A stretch of 64,000 bases of DNA from Methylobacter sp. (GCA_030699385.1 JAUYMY010000057.1:62001-126000); one strand, 5' to 3'; numbered from the stretch's first letter, positions 35,796 to 45,557 are shown. The notes: generated by a model from the letters alone, not told the origin. Program-made: numbers and translations.

Positions 35796-36377
35796 TTAGC
35801 TAGCGCGGCCCGCTGCTGTTGCCGCAGGTACTTCAATTAACCGGCCTGAAGCGCAGTCGTAGATATAGCCGTAAACAGGAATATCGGAAGGCACCAGCGG
35901 ATGACCTTTGATGCGGGTGACATCTTCCAAAACACTTTCTTGCTGATCTTTAATCGTCAACCAATCGATATATTTACCTTCGGCAGAGCCAGGGCCTTGG
36001 CCGCCGTCATGCCAACCGTCGGCATCAACCGAGGCGGTTTTTAAGCTGCTGCTTAACAGATCGCGCATGATGTCGTCGGTAAATGTTTCCATGCCGCAGT
36101 TAGTGTGATGAATGACGAACCATTCACGGGTGCCCAATAATTTATAGGAGATGACCAAGGAACGAATGGCATCATCACTGGCACGGCCGCCCGCATTGCG
36201 GATGACATGCGCGTCGCCTTCGGATAAGCCTGCGTATTTGGCAGGATCCAGACGGGCATCCATACAGGTCAGAATAGCAAAATGGCGTCCTGGCGGCATA
36301 GGCAATGCACCTTTATCACCAAAATCATTCACATAATCCCTGTTTGCCGCTAAAACTTCATTAACAATTTTACTCAT
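35796..36377 (-). CDS. Beta-class carbonic anhydrase
   Basis: 193-aa zinc enzyme interconverting CO2 and bicarbonate. The metal ligands and Asp-Arg dyad are visible as C38-M-D40-A-R42 and H-T-N-C ([10 protein letters not shown]). The short form with CMDARLDP resembles the clade containing mycobacterial Rv1284. I chose ATG 36377 because GAGGTGG lies just upstream and [15 protein letters not shown] is family-like; the longer frame adds 17 residues of leader sequence. It is divergent from a LysR regulator, which may control it. Confidence 0.93.
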   Translation of the reverse strand: MSKIVNEVLAANRDYVNDFGDKGALPMPPGRHFAILTCMDARLDPAKYAGLSEGDAHVIRNAGGRASDDAIRSLVISYKLLGTREWFVIHHTNCGMETFTDDIMRDLLSSSLKTASVDADGWHDGGQGPGSAEGKYIDWLTIKDQQESVLEDVTRIKGHPLVPSDIPVYGYIYDCASGRLIEVPAATAAGRAS

Positions 36378-36530
36378 AAACCACCTCTTATTATTGTTGG
36401 GCAAAAAAAACCGCTTGGTTTTTATCACTAAGGGGGAATGAAAAAGACCAAGCGGCAGTTAGACTACTATCTCCGAGCGAAAGTGTACCGCAATAAATCA
36501 AGGTTTCAAATAGCGATATAAGTTATACAA

Positions 36531-36549
36531 TATAAACTTTAAGTTTATA
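36531..36549. promoter_or_regulatory. Perfect palindrome, candidate LysR operator
   Basis: TATAAACTT-T-AAGTTTATA is a 19-bp palindrome 11 bp before the LysR start codon. A related half (AAGTTATA) lies about 10 bp further upstream. It fits the T-N11-A pattern of LysR boxes and would suit autoregulation and control of the divergent carbonic anhydrase gene. Confidence 0.5.
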
Positions 36550-36560
36550 AACTAAGCAAT

Positions 36561-37463
36561 ATGGCCAAATTAACTAATATGCAGGTATTCTGCCGCATTG
36601 TTGAACTGGGCACTTTTGCGGCCGTTGCCCGCGAAATGAACCTTTCAGCGATGATGATCAGCAAATACATGGCTCAACTGGAAGAATCGCTAGGTGTAGC
36701 CTTATTAAACCGCACCACCCGGCAACTGAGCATGACAGAAGCGGGAAAAATCTACTATTACCGCAGTAAACAATTGCTGGATGATTTCGCGGAACTGGAA
36801 GAATACACCTCACAGCTTGGCCGTCAAGTCAAAGGCACCTTAAAAATCAGCGCCCCGATTGATTTTGGTGGGCTTTATATGGTGCCTGCGATTGACGCTT
36901 ACCAGCGCGCCTATCCCAAGGTTAAAATTTTAATGACCCTGCACAACAGTAAGGTTAATTTAAGCGAAGGTCATTTTGATCTGTCTATTTTAGTGACCAA
37001 CGACCTCGATTTAGGCGTAGTCGCCCGAAAAATCGCCCAAACCCGCTTGTGTACTTACGCCTCGCCCTGCTATATCGCCGAACATGGCGAACCGAAAACC
37101 ATCGACGAATTAAGTTTGCATCGCTGCCTGCATTATATGGATACCCCGCATAAAGATTATTGGCTGTTTAATGTCGCCGGTGAAGAAGTTAAAATCAAGA
37201 CCAGCTGGCACTTTGCTTCAAACAATGGCCGGGCATTGTGTCAGGCGGCCACCTTGGGCATGGGCATCACTCAGGCGCCGGATTTATCGGTGATGAATTA
37301 TTTGGAACAGGGGAAATTGGTAGAAATTTTGCCTGACTTTCGCATTCCCTCTCTGGACATTTACGCTATTTATCTGCAAAGACGCTTTTTACCCGCCAAG
37401 TTAGCAACATTCGTCGATTTTTTAATCCACTATTTTGGCGAAAACAATAAGCTCGGTAAATAA
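36561..37463 (+). CDS. LysR-family transcriptional regulator
   Basis: 300-aa regulator. The N-terminal winged helix-turn-helix (MQVFCRIVELGTFAAVAREMNLSAMMISKYMAQLEESLGVALLNRTTR, about 8-55) is typical of the family. A type 2 periplasmic-binding-protein effector domain covers about 92-295. It has features of the subgroup with FRRVKGTLKISAP-like linker (GRQVKGTLKISAP). Effector unknown. It is divergent from carbonic anhydrase with 183 bp between the start codons. Confidence 0.9.
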   Translation: MAKLTNMQVFCRIVELGTFAAVAREMNLSAMMISKYMAQLEESLGVALLNRTTRQLSMTEAGKIYYYRSKQLLDDFAELEEYTSQLGRQVKGTLKISAPIDFGGLYMVPAIDAYQRAYPKVKILMTLHNSKVNLSEGHFDLSILVTNDLDLGVVARKIAQTRLCTYASPCYIAEHGEPKTIDELSLHRCLHYMDTPHKDYWLFNVAGEEVKIKTSWHFASNNGRALCQAATLGMGITQAPDLSVMNYLEQGKLVEILPDFRIPSLDIYAIYLQRRFLPAKLATFVDFLIHYFGENNKLGK

Positions 37464-37562
37464 GGCTGTCGCCATGCGGTAGAATAAATCCCCCTATACT
37501 TAATTCGTTGTGTGGGAACGATAATAAATAAACGGTTAAATTTTTTGTAAAGGCTATTGATT

Positions 37563-38072
37563 ATGTTGAAACTATTAAGATTTAATTCGAGAATCTGGTT
37601 TTTTTTGGGCTTTCTCGGTTGTGTTTTTTTGCTGGCGATGGGCGCTTATTTTCAGTTTGTCGGTGGCCTTGATCCGTGTCCGTTGTGTATTTCCCAGCGT
37701 ATTGCCATTTTATTGACCGGTCTGGTTTTCTTGGCGGCTGCTATCCATAATCCGGGGCAAATGGGCGTTACTGCTTATGCTATTGCCGGCGCGGTGACGG
37801 CTTTGTGTGGCGGCGCGATTTCCACCCGCCATGTCTGGATACAGCACTTGCCGCCTGATAAAGTGCCTGAATGCGGCCCCGGATTAGATTATGTGCTGCA
37901 AAACTTTCCTCTGCTGGAAACGGTCAAACTGATGCTCAGCGGCACCGGCGATTGCGCCAAGGTGGATTGGACGCTGCTTGGTTTCAGTATGCCGGCCTGG
38001 ACGCTGTTGGCCTTTTTGATGCTGGCGACGCTAAGTTTGTTGCAAATATGGAATTATAAACCGGTGGATTAA
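37563..38072 (+). CDS. dsbB: Disulfide bond formation protein DsbB
   Basis: 169-aa inner-membrane protein with four hydrophobic spans that reoxidises DsbA using quinone. The first active pair is C39-P-L-C42 after TM1. The second periplasmic pair is VPECGPG and GTGDCAKVDW. The C-terminal span LLAFLMLATLSLLQI ends the protein. ATG 37563 has AAAGG 9 bp upstream; the nearby TTG at 37557 would add two residues. No dsbA is adjacent. Confidence 0.93.
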   Translation: MLKLLRFNSRIWFFLGFLGCVFLLAMGAYFQFVGGLDPCPLCISQRIAILLTGLVFLAAAIHNPGQMGVTAYAIAGAVTALCGGAISTRHVWIQHLPPDKVPECGPGLDYVLQNFPLLETVKLMLSGTGDCAKVDWTLLGFSMPAWTLLAFLMLATLSLLQIWNYKPVD

Positions 38073-38101
38073 GGGCGTTGCGGCGGCGGTCGGATTCGCT
38101 T

Positions 38102-40072
38102 TTAGGCCTTGTCGTCAAACAGTTTTTTTCCGCTTAATGGATGAGGCGGTGGCGTTTTTTGGCTGCCGTCATGGGCGTCCATGTGTCCTATCGTTAAGCC
38201 GGCGGTCTCGAGTTGATTTTTCAAATAATCCAGGTTGTGTTTGATCAGTTCAGTCGTTTGGCTGTTTTGGCTTTTGAAAAAAGTATTGATGGTAGCGTTC
38301 CAATAGGACACGGCGCAATGAATGGTGCCCAGTTCGGGCGGGGTAATGGTGATATTAACCGACCAGTCGCCGTTATCGGCCTGCTGTTCGTTGTCTTTGT
38401 CCCGCTGTATTTCAATTTTCACCGTTTCCGCCTGTTGTCGGTCAATGAAAGGGATGTCGATAACCCATAATTGTTTGGGATTGTCTTCTTTGGGCAGCGA
38501 CATCAACTGATCCAGCACCACTTTGGCTACGGTGTTTTCGCTTTTATTTTGCAGGTTTTTGAGCAGTTCGACATCCGCTTGATTGGCTTTTTGTTCGCTT
38601 TGCTGTGTCAGTTCCTGCTTTAGCGCATGAATAAATTTAAGCAAACTGGCTTTAAAATCTTCGCTGATGGCCGCTGGTGTTGCAGTTTTAGTGTCTCCTG
38701 TTGTTTCACTTAAAACCGCCGGTTTGAGTGTTTTCGCTAGCGTTTGTTCTAGCTCTTGGGCGTCCGGCGTTAATGAAGTGGGCGCCGCTGCTGGATTTTT
38801 TTGCGTCAGGTTCTGCAATATTTCGGCGGCAATGCGTTGCAGTGATTGGGGCACGCTCTCATTTTTTATCAGTTCGGGCAACGCATTAATTAACTCGCTT
38901 TGATTCATCATCGACGGCAACTTGGCTTCAAGAAACAGCCCGGAATTGGCAATGGATTGTTTAAGACCTTGGCTGGTAATCAATTGCTCTTTGGGCGGCA
39001 AATTCTGGATTATTTTTGCGGCAATATCTTTTAGAGTTTGAGAAACGCTTTGATTTTCCAGGAGTTGCGGTAAATCTTTTATTAGTTGATTGAGCAAGAT
39101 AGGCGACGCCTCATGCCGTGGCAGAAACTGCGTGATAAATTCCGCGACTTTGGCTTCTGGAATGTGCGCCGAGGATGCAATTATTTTAAATTCGGGTGTG
39201 CCGCCGGTTTTAGCGACTTCCAGGTTCAGGCTTTGCCCGATTTTTAACGTTGAGGGCGCATTAACGAGCTGGCTGCGTTCAATGTTGAGTAAGGTGGGTT
39301 GTTTTGAGCCGGGTTCTGTCACCAGCTGTAACTGGATTTTGTTGCCGGCGATAGCGATTATTTTTGCATCTATGGCTTGTTTTTCGACTAAGGAGAGGGG
39401 CTTTTCATTCACCGTTAAGTTGCCGTTTGCAGCATTTACGCTGAGGTTCAGGTTTTGCCCGATTTTTAATATTGAGGGCGCATTAATCAGTTGGCTGCGT
39501 TCAATGTTGAGTAAGGTGGGTTGTTTTGAGTTGGGTTCTGTCATGAGCTGTAACTGGATTTTGTTACCGGCGATGGCGATTATTTTTGTGTCTATGGGCT
39601 GTTTTGCGAGTAACGAGAGCGTCGCGCTGTCGGTTTTTTCATTCAGTGTTAAGTTACCCATTGCGACACTTCCACCATCCTTGGCGGTCGGTCGCATGGG
39701 TTCCGTACCCATTGCGACACTTCCATCATCCTTGGCGGTCGAGTTTAAGGTTAGGCGTACTTCGGTTAACGGGTTTTTGGGTATTTGAGCGGCCGCAGTT
39801 TGGCTCTTTAGCTCAGGCTCGATAATTTTAAATTCTATGCTGGGCGCAATTTGGGTGACTTGAATTTTTAACGGCTGTCCGGAGGTGAGCGCTATCGGCT
39901 GGCTGCTTTCTACGCTGATGTTTTTATTACCTATGGATAAGGTAATGGCATTTTTTGCGGCCTGAATATCGGCTTTTATCACTTTAACATCAAGCTGTTG
40001 TCCGACTTTCAGGCTTAACGTTTTGGTCGGCATTAACTGGGTCTTAGGGCTTATTAACGCGTTAATATCCAT
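38102..40072 (-). CDS. FliK-like hook-length control protein
   Basis: 656-aa protein. The C-terminal 110 residues resemble the Flg_hook domain of FliK (ITPPELGTIHCAVSYWNATIN.. and LKNQLETAGLTIGHMD). The long N-terminal part is repetitive and low in structure, as in molecular rulers. It contains a near-exact duplication of 56 residues (158-213 and 231-286, period 73). Residues about 112-139 are encoded by two copies of a 51-bp repeat. No other flagellar gene is in the window; the HDOD gene is directly upstream (8 bp). The assignment rests on the C-terminal domain; it could belong to a non-flagellar family using the same domain. Confidence 0.75.
   Translation of the reverse strand: MDINALISPKTQLMPTKTLSLKVGQQLDVKVIKADIQAAKNAITLSIGNKNISVESSQPIALTSGQPLKIQVTQIAPSIEFKIIEPELKSQTAAAQIPKNPLTEVRLTLNSTAKDDGSVAMGTEPMRPTAKDGGSVAMGNLTLNEKTDSATLSLLAKQPIDTKIIAIAGNKIQLQLMTEPNSKQPTLLNIERSQLINAPSILKIGQNLNLSVNAANGNLTVNEKPLSLVEKQAIDAKIIAIAGNKIQLQLVTEPGSKQPTLLNIERSQLVNAPSTLKIGQSLNLEVAKTGGTPEFKIIASSAHIPEAKVAEFITQFLPRHEASPILLNQLIKDLPQLLENQSVSQTLKDIAAKIIQNLPPKEQLITSQGLKQSIANSGLFLEAKLPSMMNQSELINALPELIKNESVPQSLQRIAAEILQNLTQKNPAAAPTSLTPDAQELEQTLAKTLKPAVLSETTGDTKTATPAAISEDFKASLLKFIHALKQELTQQSEQKANQADVELLKNLQNKSENTVAKVVLDQLMSLPKEDNPKQLWVIDIPFIDRQQAETVKIEIQRDKDNEQQADNGDWSVNITITPPELGTIHCAVSYWNATINTFFKSQNSQTTELIKHNLDYLKNQLETAGLTIGHMDAHDGSQKTPPPHPLSGKKLFDDKA
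39657..39741 (-). repeat. In-frame 51-bp-period repeat inside the FliK-like gene
   Basis: Two 34-bp copies of CCCATTGCGACACTTCC plus ATCCTTGGCGGTCG (39657-39690 and 39708-39741) start 51 bp apart. They encode TAKDDGSVAMGTEPMRP and TAKDGGSVAMG. They differ by one base. The sequence looks like an extragenic repeat captured in frame. Confidence 0.8.
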
Positions 40073-40080
40073 TGGTGAAT

Positions 40081-40959
40081 TTACGACAGCAGTTGCCGGA
40101 TATGTTCGATTTCATCTTTGGCGGTATCCAAAATATTAATGCTGTCATTGGCATCTAAATGTACGGCCAGTTTTTTATAAGCGGGCAGGGCGTCTATTTT
40201 AGGTATTTTTTTAATGTCCACTTTACCGATAAAGCTGTGCAATTGCGAAATCATCACAATATCCGAGTAACTCGATGGATTGTCGTCGTTACGAAACCAA
40301 TTTTCGGCATGAGTGACCACATCTTCAAAATCTTCGGGAAAATCCCAGCGGCGGATAATTTGTACGCCAATATCGGCGCGTAATTGTCTGACGGTTTGTA
40401 CCAAATCTTTAGGATTGGCAATGATGTCAGGATGGTTGTCGGCGTAGGTTAAAATCGGCACGATGCCAATGTCATGTATCAGCCCGGCCAGCATGGCTCT
40501 ATCCGGATCGAATCCCGGAATTTTATGGGCGAAGACGGCGCTGATCGAGGCAATATAACTGCTGTGAGCCCAAAGTTCGGCCATTTTTTGCCTAATAAGC
40601 GGCGATTTGGCGTTAAATACCGATTTCATCGATACCGCAGTAATAATATCCTGAGCGGCTTTTAAACCCAGTCGAGTCAAAGCTTCCGGGCAGCTTTCAA
40701 TTTTTTTTCGCCCCGCATACAAAGGGCTATTGGAAATTTGTATCAGTCTGGCGGTAATCGACGGATCGATTTGCACGACCCGCGCTATTGAGGTGATGCT
40801 GGAGTTTTCGTCATTAATGGCGCGGCGAATTTTAAACGACACATCGGGAATAGTAGGCAATGCCAGATCATCGGACTGCATGTGTCGATAGCAGTCCATT
40901 AAGAGTTTATTTTTAGCCAAACTTGCGGCGGCATCGGTGTTAGTCGTGGTTTGGCTCAT
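40081..40959 (-). CDS. HDOD-domain signalling protein
   Basis: 292-aa soluble protein whose bulk (about 30-235) is an HDOD domain (LPTIPDVSFKIRRAINDENSS.., ISNSPLYAGRKKIESC.., AMLAGLIHDIGIVPIL). It retains an HD pair (LIHDIG) but HDOD proteins generally lack the full phosphohydrolase site. Family members take part in signalling, surface motility and cyclic-di-GMP networks. It precedes the FliK-like gene by 8 bp and probably shares its transcript. Confidence 0.87.
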   Translation of the reverse strand: MSQTTTNTDAAASLAKNKLLMDCYRHMQSDDLALPTIPDVSFKIRRAINDENSSITSIARVVQIDPSITARLIQISNSPLYAGRKKIESCPEALTRLGLKAAQDIITAVSMKSVFNAKSPLIRQKMAELWAHSSYIASISAVFAHKIPGFDPDRAMLAGLIHDIGIVPILTYADNHPDIIANPKDLVQTVRQLRADIGVQIIRRWDFPEDFEDVVTHAENWFRNDDNPSSYSDIVMISQLHSFIGKVDIKKIPKIDALPAYKKLAVHLDANDSINILDTAKDEIEHIRQLLS

Positions 40960-41053
40960 GTTATGTGGGTTTAATATTCAAACAAGCTCATAAAGTTTAG
41001 TTTAAAATCTACAGTTTAGTCGAACCAAATTGCCCTATCTTACTTTTCCTGCA

Positions 41054-41983
41054 ATGAAAACAACACCTTCTGAAGTTTTAACGACGTTATCAACTATTCG
41101 CGATTATATCCGCTGGGCCGCCAGCCGTTTTACCGAGGCTGAACTGTGTTTTGGTCATGGCTCGGCAACGGCACTGGATGAAGCGGCAGCGCTGGTTTTA
41201 CATACACTGCGCCAGCCTTACAATTTGGCCGATGCCTATCTGCAAAGCGTGTTGACCCTGACTGAGCGTCAGGCGGTGGTTGATATGATAGACCGGCGCA
41301 TTAACGAGCGCATTCCGGCCGCTTATCTAACCCATGAAGCCATTTTTGCCGGGTTATCGTTTTATGTTGACGAACGGGTGCTGGTGCCGAGATCGCCGAT
41401 TGCCGAACTGATCGAACAGCGTTTTGCGCCGTGGGTGGAGGAAGAACAGGTCGAGCGGATTTTGGATTTATGCACCGGCAGCGCCTGCATTGCCATTGCC
41501 TGTGCTTATGCCTTTGCTGACGCCGATGTTGATGCGGTGGACTTGTCGGCCGATGCGCTGACCGTCGCCGAGCTGAATGTCGCCAAACATCAGCTGGACG
41601 ATGTGGTGACGCTGTACCAGTCTGATTTGTTTAACGAATTACCCGTTGCGCGCTATGACATTATTGTCAGTAATCCGCCTTATGTGAGCCTTGAAGAATG
41701 GGGGCAGTTGCCTGCAGAATTTCGCGCCGAGCCGGATATGGGGTTTAAGGGTGGGCACACGGGACTGGATTTGGTGTTGCGTATTTTGGTTGATGCCAAT
41801 CAGTATTTGACCGAGCAGGGTATTTTGGTGGTGGAAGTCGGCAGCAGCGCGGAAACTTTGCAAAACGCCTTCCCCGACGTACCTTTTTTCTGGCTGGCCT
41901 TTGAGCGCGGCGGCGATGGCGTATTTTTGCTGACGGCTGAGCAGCTCAGTCAATATCATGAACACTTTTTAGCGGCTTTATAA
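41054..41983 (+). CDS. prmB: Ribosomal protein L3 (uL3) glutamine methyltransferase
   Basis: 309-aa SAM-dependent methyltransferase that modifies a glutamine of ribosomal protein uL3. The SAM motif is [19 protein letters not shown] (about residue 140) and the catalytic motif is SNPPYV. The N-terminal helical domain (1-90) is that of the PrmB/PrmC family. I chose ATG 41054 ([12 protein letters not shown]), which gives the E. coli length of about 310; a TTG 24 bases earlier adds unrelated residues. It ends 2 bp before aroC, the same pairing as in many gammaproteobacteria. Confidence 0.93.
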   Translation: MKTTPSEVLTTLSTIRDYIRWAASRFTEAELCFGHGSATALDEAAALVLHTLRQPYNLADAYLQSVLTLTERQAVVDMIDRRINERIPAAYLTHEAIFAGLSFYVDERVLVPRSPIAELIEQRFAPWVEEEQVERILDLCTGSACIAIACAYAFADADVDAVDLSADALTVAELNVAKHQLDDVVTLYQSDLFNELPVARYDIIVSNPPYVSLEEWGQLPAEFRAEPDMGFKGGHTGLDLVLRILVDANQYLTEQGILVVEVGSSAETLQNAFPDVPFFWLAFERGGDGVFLLTAEQLSQYHEHFLAAL

Positions 41984-41985
41984 CC

Positions 41986-43074
41986 ATGTCTGGAAACTCA
42001 ATAGGAAAATTATTTACCGTCACTTCATTTGGCGAAAGCCACGGCCCGGCGATTGGCTGTATCGTCGATGGCTGCCCTCCGGGTATGGCCTTGAGCGAAG
42101 CTGATTTGCAGGAAGATTTGGATCGTCGCAAACCCGGCACGTCGCGCTACACCACGCAGCGGCGTGAGGCTGATGAAGTCAGGATTTTGTCCGGCGTGTT
42201 CGAGGGCCTTACCACCGGCACGCCGATTGGGCTGTTGATTGAAAATACCGACCAGCGTTCCAAGGATTATTCCAATATCGTCGACACTTTCAGACCCGGC
42301 CATGCCGATTACACTTATCAGCACAAATACGGCATCCGCGATTATCGCGGCGGCGGGCGTTCATCGGCGCGTGAAACCGCGATGCGCGTGGCGGCGGGCG
42401 GCATTGCCAAAAAATACTTGAAAGAACACGCGGGCATAGGAATACGCGGTTATCTGTCGCAGTTGGGGCCGATAAAAATCGACAAAGTCGACTGGGCTAT
42501 TATCGACAGCAACCCTTTTTTCTGCCCTGATGCCGATAAAGTTGCTGAAATGGAAGCCTATATGGATGCTTTGCGCAAAGAAGGCGAATCGATCGGCGCG
42601 AGGATTGAAGTGGTCGCAAACAACGTGCCGCCGGGTTTGGGCGAGCCGATTTTCGACCGGCTCGACGCCGATTTGGCTCATGCGCTGATGAGCATTAATG
42701 CAGTTAAAGGCGTGGAAATCGGCGACGGTTTCGCCTGTATCGATAGCAAAGGCACACGGTTCCGCGATGAAATCACCCCGGACGGTTTTTTAAGCAATCA
42801 TGCCGGCGGTATTTTGGGCGGCATTTCCAGCGGCCAGCAGGTGACTGCCAGCATTGCCTTAAAACCGACTTCGAGCCTGCATTTGCCGGGTAGAAGCATC
42901 AACCTGCAAGGCGAAGCGATTGAGGTGGTCACCAAAGGCCGCCACGATCCTTGCGTCGGCATCCGTGCCACGCCGATTGCCGAGGCGATGATGGCGATAG
43001 TGATCATGGATCATTTGTTGCGCCATCGCGGGCAAAATGCGGGTGTTGATTCGGGGTTGCCGGTTTTAAGATGA
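41986..43074 (+). CDS. aroC: Chorismate synthase
   Basis: 362-aa FMN-dependent enzyme converting EPSP to chorismate, the last shikimate step. Signatures are [18 protein letters not shown] at the start, [15 protein letters not shown] (about 121-135) and the C-terminal motif [17 protein letters not shown]. Complete length for the family. It is coupled to prmB. Confidence 0.97.
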   Translation: MSGNSIGKLFTVTSFGESHGPAIGCIVDGCPPGMALSEADLQEDLDRRKPGTSRYTTQRREADEVRILSGVFEGLTTGTPIGLLIENTDQRSKDYSNIVDTFRPGHADYTYQHKYGIRDYRGGGRSSARETAMRVAAGGIAKKYLKEHAGIGIRGYLSQLGPIKIDKVDWAIIDSNPFFCPDADKVAEMEAYMDALRKEGESIGARIEVVANNVPPGLGEPIFDRLDADLAHALMSINAVKGVEIGDGFACIDSKGTRFRDEITPDGFLSNHAGGILGGISSGQQVTASIALKPTSSLHLPGRSINLQGEAIEVVTKGRHDPCVGIRATPIAEAMMAIVIMDHLLRHRGQNAGVDSGLPVLR

Positions 43075-43105
43075 GTTTTATTGGAACAACAAAAGGGGAG
43101 GGAAT

Positions 43106-43372
43106 ATGGCACATTTAATTAAAATTGGGCATTCCCAATGTATCAGGGTTCCTCAAGCGTTGATTAAACAAGCTAATCTTCAAGATAAGGAGTTTGACAT
43201 TCAGGTTGTCGATAATGGTTTGTTGATAACCCCGCTAAAACAGGTAAGAAAAGGCTGGGAAGAGCAGTTTAAATGTATTCCGGCGGCCGAAATTGAGCAA
43301 GATTTTAATCTAAGGCATAGTCCTCTTGATCATAGTGCAGAGCTTGCCACAGGCGAGGCTTGGGAGTGGTAG
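43106..43372 (+). CDS. MazE-like antitoxin
   Basis: 88-aa protein with an AbrB/MazE-type N-terminal DNA-binding swapped hairpin (LIKIGHSQCIRVPQALIKQA..) and an acidic C-terminal tail (LDHSAELATGEAWEW) likely to cover the toxin. A strong GGGAGGG site precedes ATG 43106. Its stop overlaps the toxin start by 7 bp. It lies directly after aroC, so it could share that transcript or use its own autoregulated promoter. Confidence 0.88.
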   Translation: MAHLIKIGHSQCIRVPQALIKQANLQDKEFDIQVVDNGLLITPLKQVRKGWEEQFKCIPAAEIEQDFNLRHSPLDHSAELATGEAWEW

Positions 43373-43686
43373 TAAAGCGGTTTGATGTTTATCTGGTCGA
43401 ACTTGACCCTAGCATTGGCAGTGAAATCAAAAAAACAAGGCCCTGCATTATTGTTTCGCCCAATGAGATGAATGCTCTAAGAACTGTTTTAATTGCCCCC
43501 ATGACAACTAAAGGATTTTATGCGCCATCAAGAGTTGAGCTTCAGTTTCAGGGCAAGACTGGCCTTGTTTTACTGGACCAATTGCGATCGGTCGACAAAT
43601 CTAGGTTAGTTAAAAAACTAGGGGCTATAGACAGAAACACACAAAGATTGATTTCATCAATTTTGGTTGAGATGTTTGAGATGTAA
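43366..43686 (+). CDS. MazF/PemK-family mRNA interferase toxin
   Basis: 106-aa toxin with the MazF fold. The conserved GSEIKKTRPCIIVS box holds the catalytic Arg, and PMTTKGFYAPSRVEL plus DQLRSVDKSRLVKKLG complete the family pattern. MazF enzymes cut mRNA at short sequence-specific sites. I prefer the GTG at 43366, which overlaps the antitoxin stop; a TTG at 43360 adds two residues. The predicted site specificity cannot be read from sequence. Confidence 0.9.
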   Translation: MVVKRFDVYLVELDPSIGSEIKKTRPCIIVSPNEMNALRTVLIAPMTTKGFYAPSRVELQFQGKTGLVLLDQLRSVDKSRLVKKLGAIDRNTQRLISSILVEMFEM

Positions 43687-43726
43687 GTTCATAAAATCCA
43701 ATCGATACGGCAACTTGTTAATTTAA

Positions 43727-44884
43727 ATGTCTATTCCCTACTGGCGCCTTTCAGGCTTTTACTTCTTTTATTTTGCCACAGTAGGGACTTTTATCCCTTA
43801 CTGGAGCCTTTATCTAAAAGAAAGCGGATTTAATCCTGTTCAAATCGGTGAACTTTTTGCCCTGCTGGGCGGCACACGAATTATTGCGCCGATGCTATGC
43901 GGCTGGATTGCCGATCATACCGGGAAAAATTTACGCATCATCCGCATAACGTCTTTTCTAACGGCTTTGTTCTTTGCCGGTTTTATTTTCATTCAGGGTT
44001 ATTCGGGGTTTGCTTGGTTAACGCTTGCTTTTGGCATTTTTTGGAACTCCACGTTGCCGCAATTTGAAGCGGTCACTTTATACCATTTAAAGCATCAGGC
44101 ACATCGCTACAGCCAGATACGGATGTGGGGATCTATCGGTTTTATTGTTGCGGTGCTGGGTGTAGGCGGGTTATTGGACGTCCTGTCGACCGATATGATT
44201 CCGGCCATGGTGACCTCATGGATGACGTTGATATGGCTGGTCAGTCTGATAACACCCGCGACCAAGACAAGCCATCACGAGACGGACGGCGTCGGCATAA
44301 GGCAAATTATCAAAAGACCGGAGGTGCTGGCGTTTTTGCTGGTTAGTCTGTTGTTGCAGTTCGCCCATGCCCCGTATTACGTTTTTTATTCTATCTATCT
44401 GAAACATTATCAGTACTCGGCAAGCCTGACCGGATTGCTTTGGGCGCTGGGTGTTTTTGCCGAAATCGTTTTATTTATTTACATGCGCCGTGTGCTGAAA
44501 CGCTTTTCCTTACGCTCTATTTTATTGGTCAGCAGCCTGTTGTCGGTTATTCGCTGGTTGATGATTGGCTGGTGCATCGACTATTTTTGGGTCTTGGTCT
44601 TTGCCCAACTATTACATGCGGCAACCTTTGCCGGTGTGCATGTCGCTGCTATTCATTTAGTCCATCAGTATTTTGGCGACCGGCATCAGGGTAAAGGCCA
44701 AGCGCTCTATGCCAGTTTAGGTTTTGGCTTAGGTGGAATGCTCGGTAGCTATTACAGTGGTTATTATTGGGAGACCTTGGGCTCGGCTATTGTCTATTCC
44801 ATAGCGGCACTTTGTTGTGGTTTTGCTTTTGTTATCGCTTATGCTTGGGTGGGGCGGGAAAAAACCGTTTCTAGTGCGGCGTAA
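43727..44884 (+). CDS. MFS transporter, HcaT-like
   Basis: 385-aa membrane protein with about 12 spans. It belongs to the MFS_1-like group that includes the phenylpropionate permease HcaT (YWRLSGFYFFYFATVGTFIPYWSLYL start, ARYSQ-like HRYSQIRMWGSIGFI in the middle, and HVAAIHLVHQYFGDRHQGKGQALY). The substrate is unknown; no aromatic catabolic gene is near. It is 58 bp before exbB and in the same orientation. Confidence 0.85.
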   Translation: MSIPYWRLSGFYFFYFATVGTFIPYWSLYLKESGFNPVQIGELFALLGGTRIIAPMLCGWIADHTGKNLRIIRITSFLTALFFAGFIFIQGYSGFAWLTLAFGIFWNSTLPQFEAVTLYHLKHQAHRYSQIRMWGSIGFIVAVLGVGGLLDVLSTDMIPAMVTSWMTLIWLVSLITPATKTSHHETDGVGIRQIIKRPEVLAFLLVSLLLQFAHAPYYVFYSIYLKHYQYSASLTGLLWALGVFAEIVLFIYMRRVLKRFSLRSILLVSSLLSVIRWLMIGWCIDYFWVLVFAQLLHAATFAGVHVAAIHLVHQYFGDRHQGKGQALYASLGFGLGGMLGSYYSGYYWETLGSAIVYSIAALCCGFAFVIAYAWVGREKTVSSAA

Positions 44885-44942
44885 AGGTACGGGTTAAAAT
44901 AATGCCGGGGTTATCGGTTTTGTCATTCTTTTAGGAAATCAT

Positions 44943-45557
44943 GTGTTTGAAATTATAAAAAGCGGCGGCTGGCTGATGCTGCCCATCATATTGTGTTCTA
45001 TCGGTGCCATGGGCATCATCGCGGAACGTTTTTGGTCGTTACGCAGAAAGAAAATTTTACCGCCGGAGTTGGTGCCGCAAGTATGGAAATTATCCCGCGA
45101 AAAAAAGCTGGACGATGTCACGCTACGGCATTTGAAAAACAGCTCGCCGTTGGGCTGTATTTTGGCTGCAGGGCTTGCCAATAGCCATCACGGCAGGCGA
45201 TTTATGAAAGAGTGCGTTGAAGAATCGGGGCGGATGGTGGTACATGATTTGGAACGCTTCCTGAACACCCTGGGTACTATCGCCCTGATTACGCCATTGT
45301 TGGGTTTGTTGGGCACGGTATTTGGCATGATTCAGGTTTTTTCCTCGCTGATGGAGCACGGTATCGGCAATCCCGGCGTCTTGGCGGGCGGCATTTCGGT
45401 AGCACTGATTACCACGGCGGCGGGGCTGACGGTGGCCATCCCCAGCCTGATTTTTCATCGCTATTTTGAACGCTTGGTCGATGAATATGTGGTCAGCATG
45501 GAAGAGGAGGCGGTCAAGTTGATTGATATGCTTCATGGGGATCGCGGGGAATCTTGA
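44943..45557 (+). CDS. exbB: MotA/TolQ/ExbB proton channel family protein
   Basis: 204-aa inner-membrane protein with three spans: about 7-27, 103-125 and 148-170. The family motif is TLGTIALITPLLGLLGTVFGMIQVF, with GISVALITTAAGLTVAIPSLI. With the ExbD protein it uses the proton gradient to drive an outer-membrane or envelope process. It begins with GTG 44943; an ATG two bases earlier is out of frame. Association with lpxK suggests a lipid-envelope role rather than TonB uptake, as no tonB is present. Confidence 0.88.
   Translation: MFEIIKSGGWLMLPIILCSIGAMGIIAERFWSLRRKKILPPELVPQVWKLSREKKLDDVTLRHLKNSSPLGCILAAGLANSHHGRRFMKECVEESGRMVVHDLERFLNTLGTIALITPLLGLLGTVFGMIQVFSSLMEHGIGNPGVLAGGISVALITTAAGLTVAIPSLIFHRYFERLVDEYVVSMEEEAVKLIDMLHGDRGES

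Noticed and set aside
38213-39788. Long plus-strand frames opposite the FliK-like gene
   Set aside because: They are antisense shadows created by the duplicated region of the FliK-like gene.
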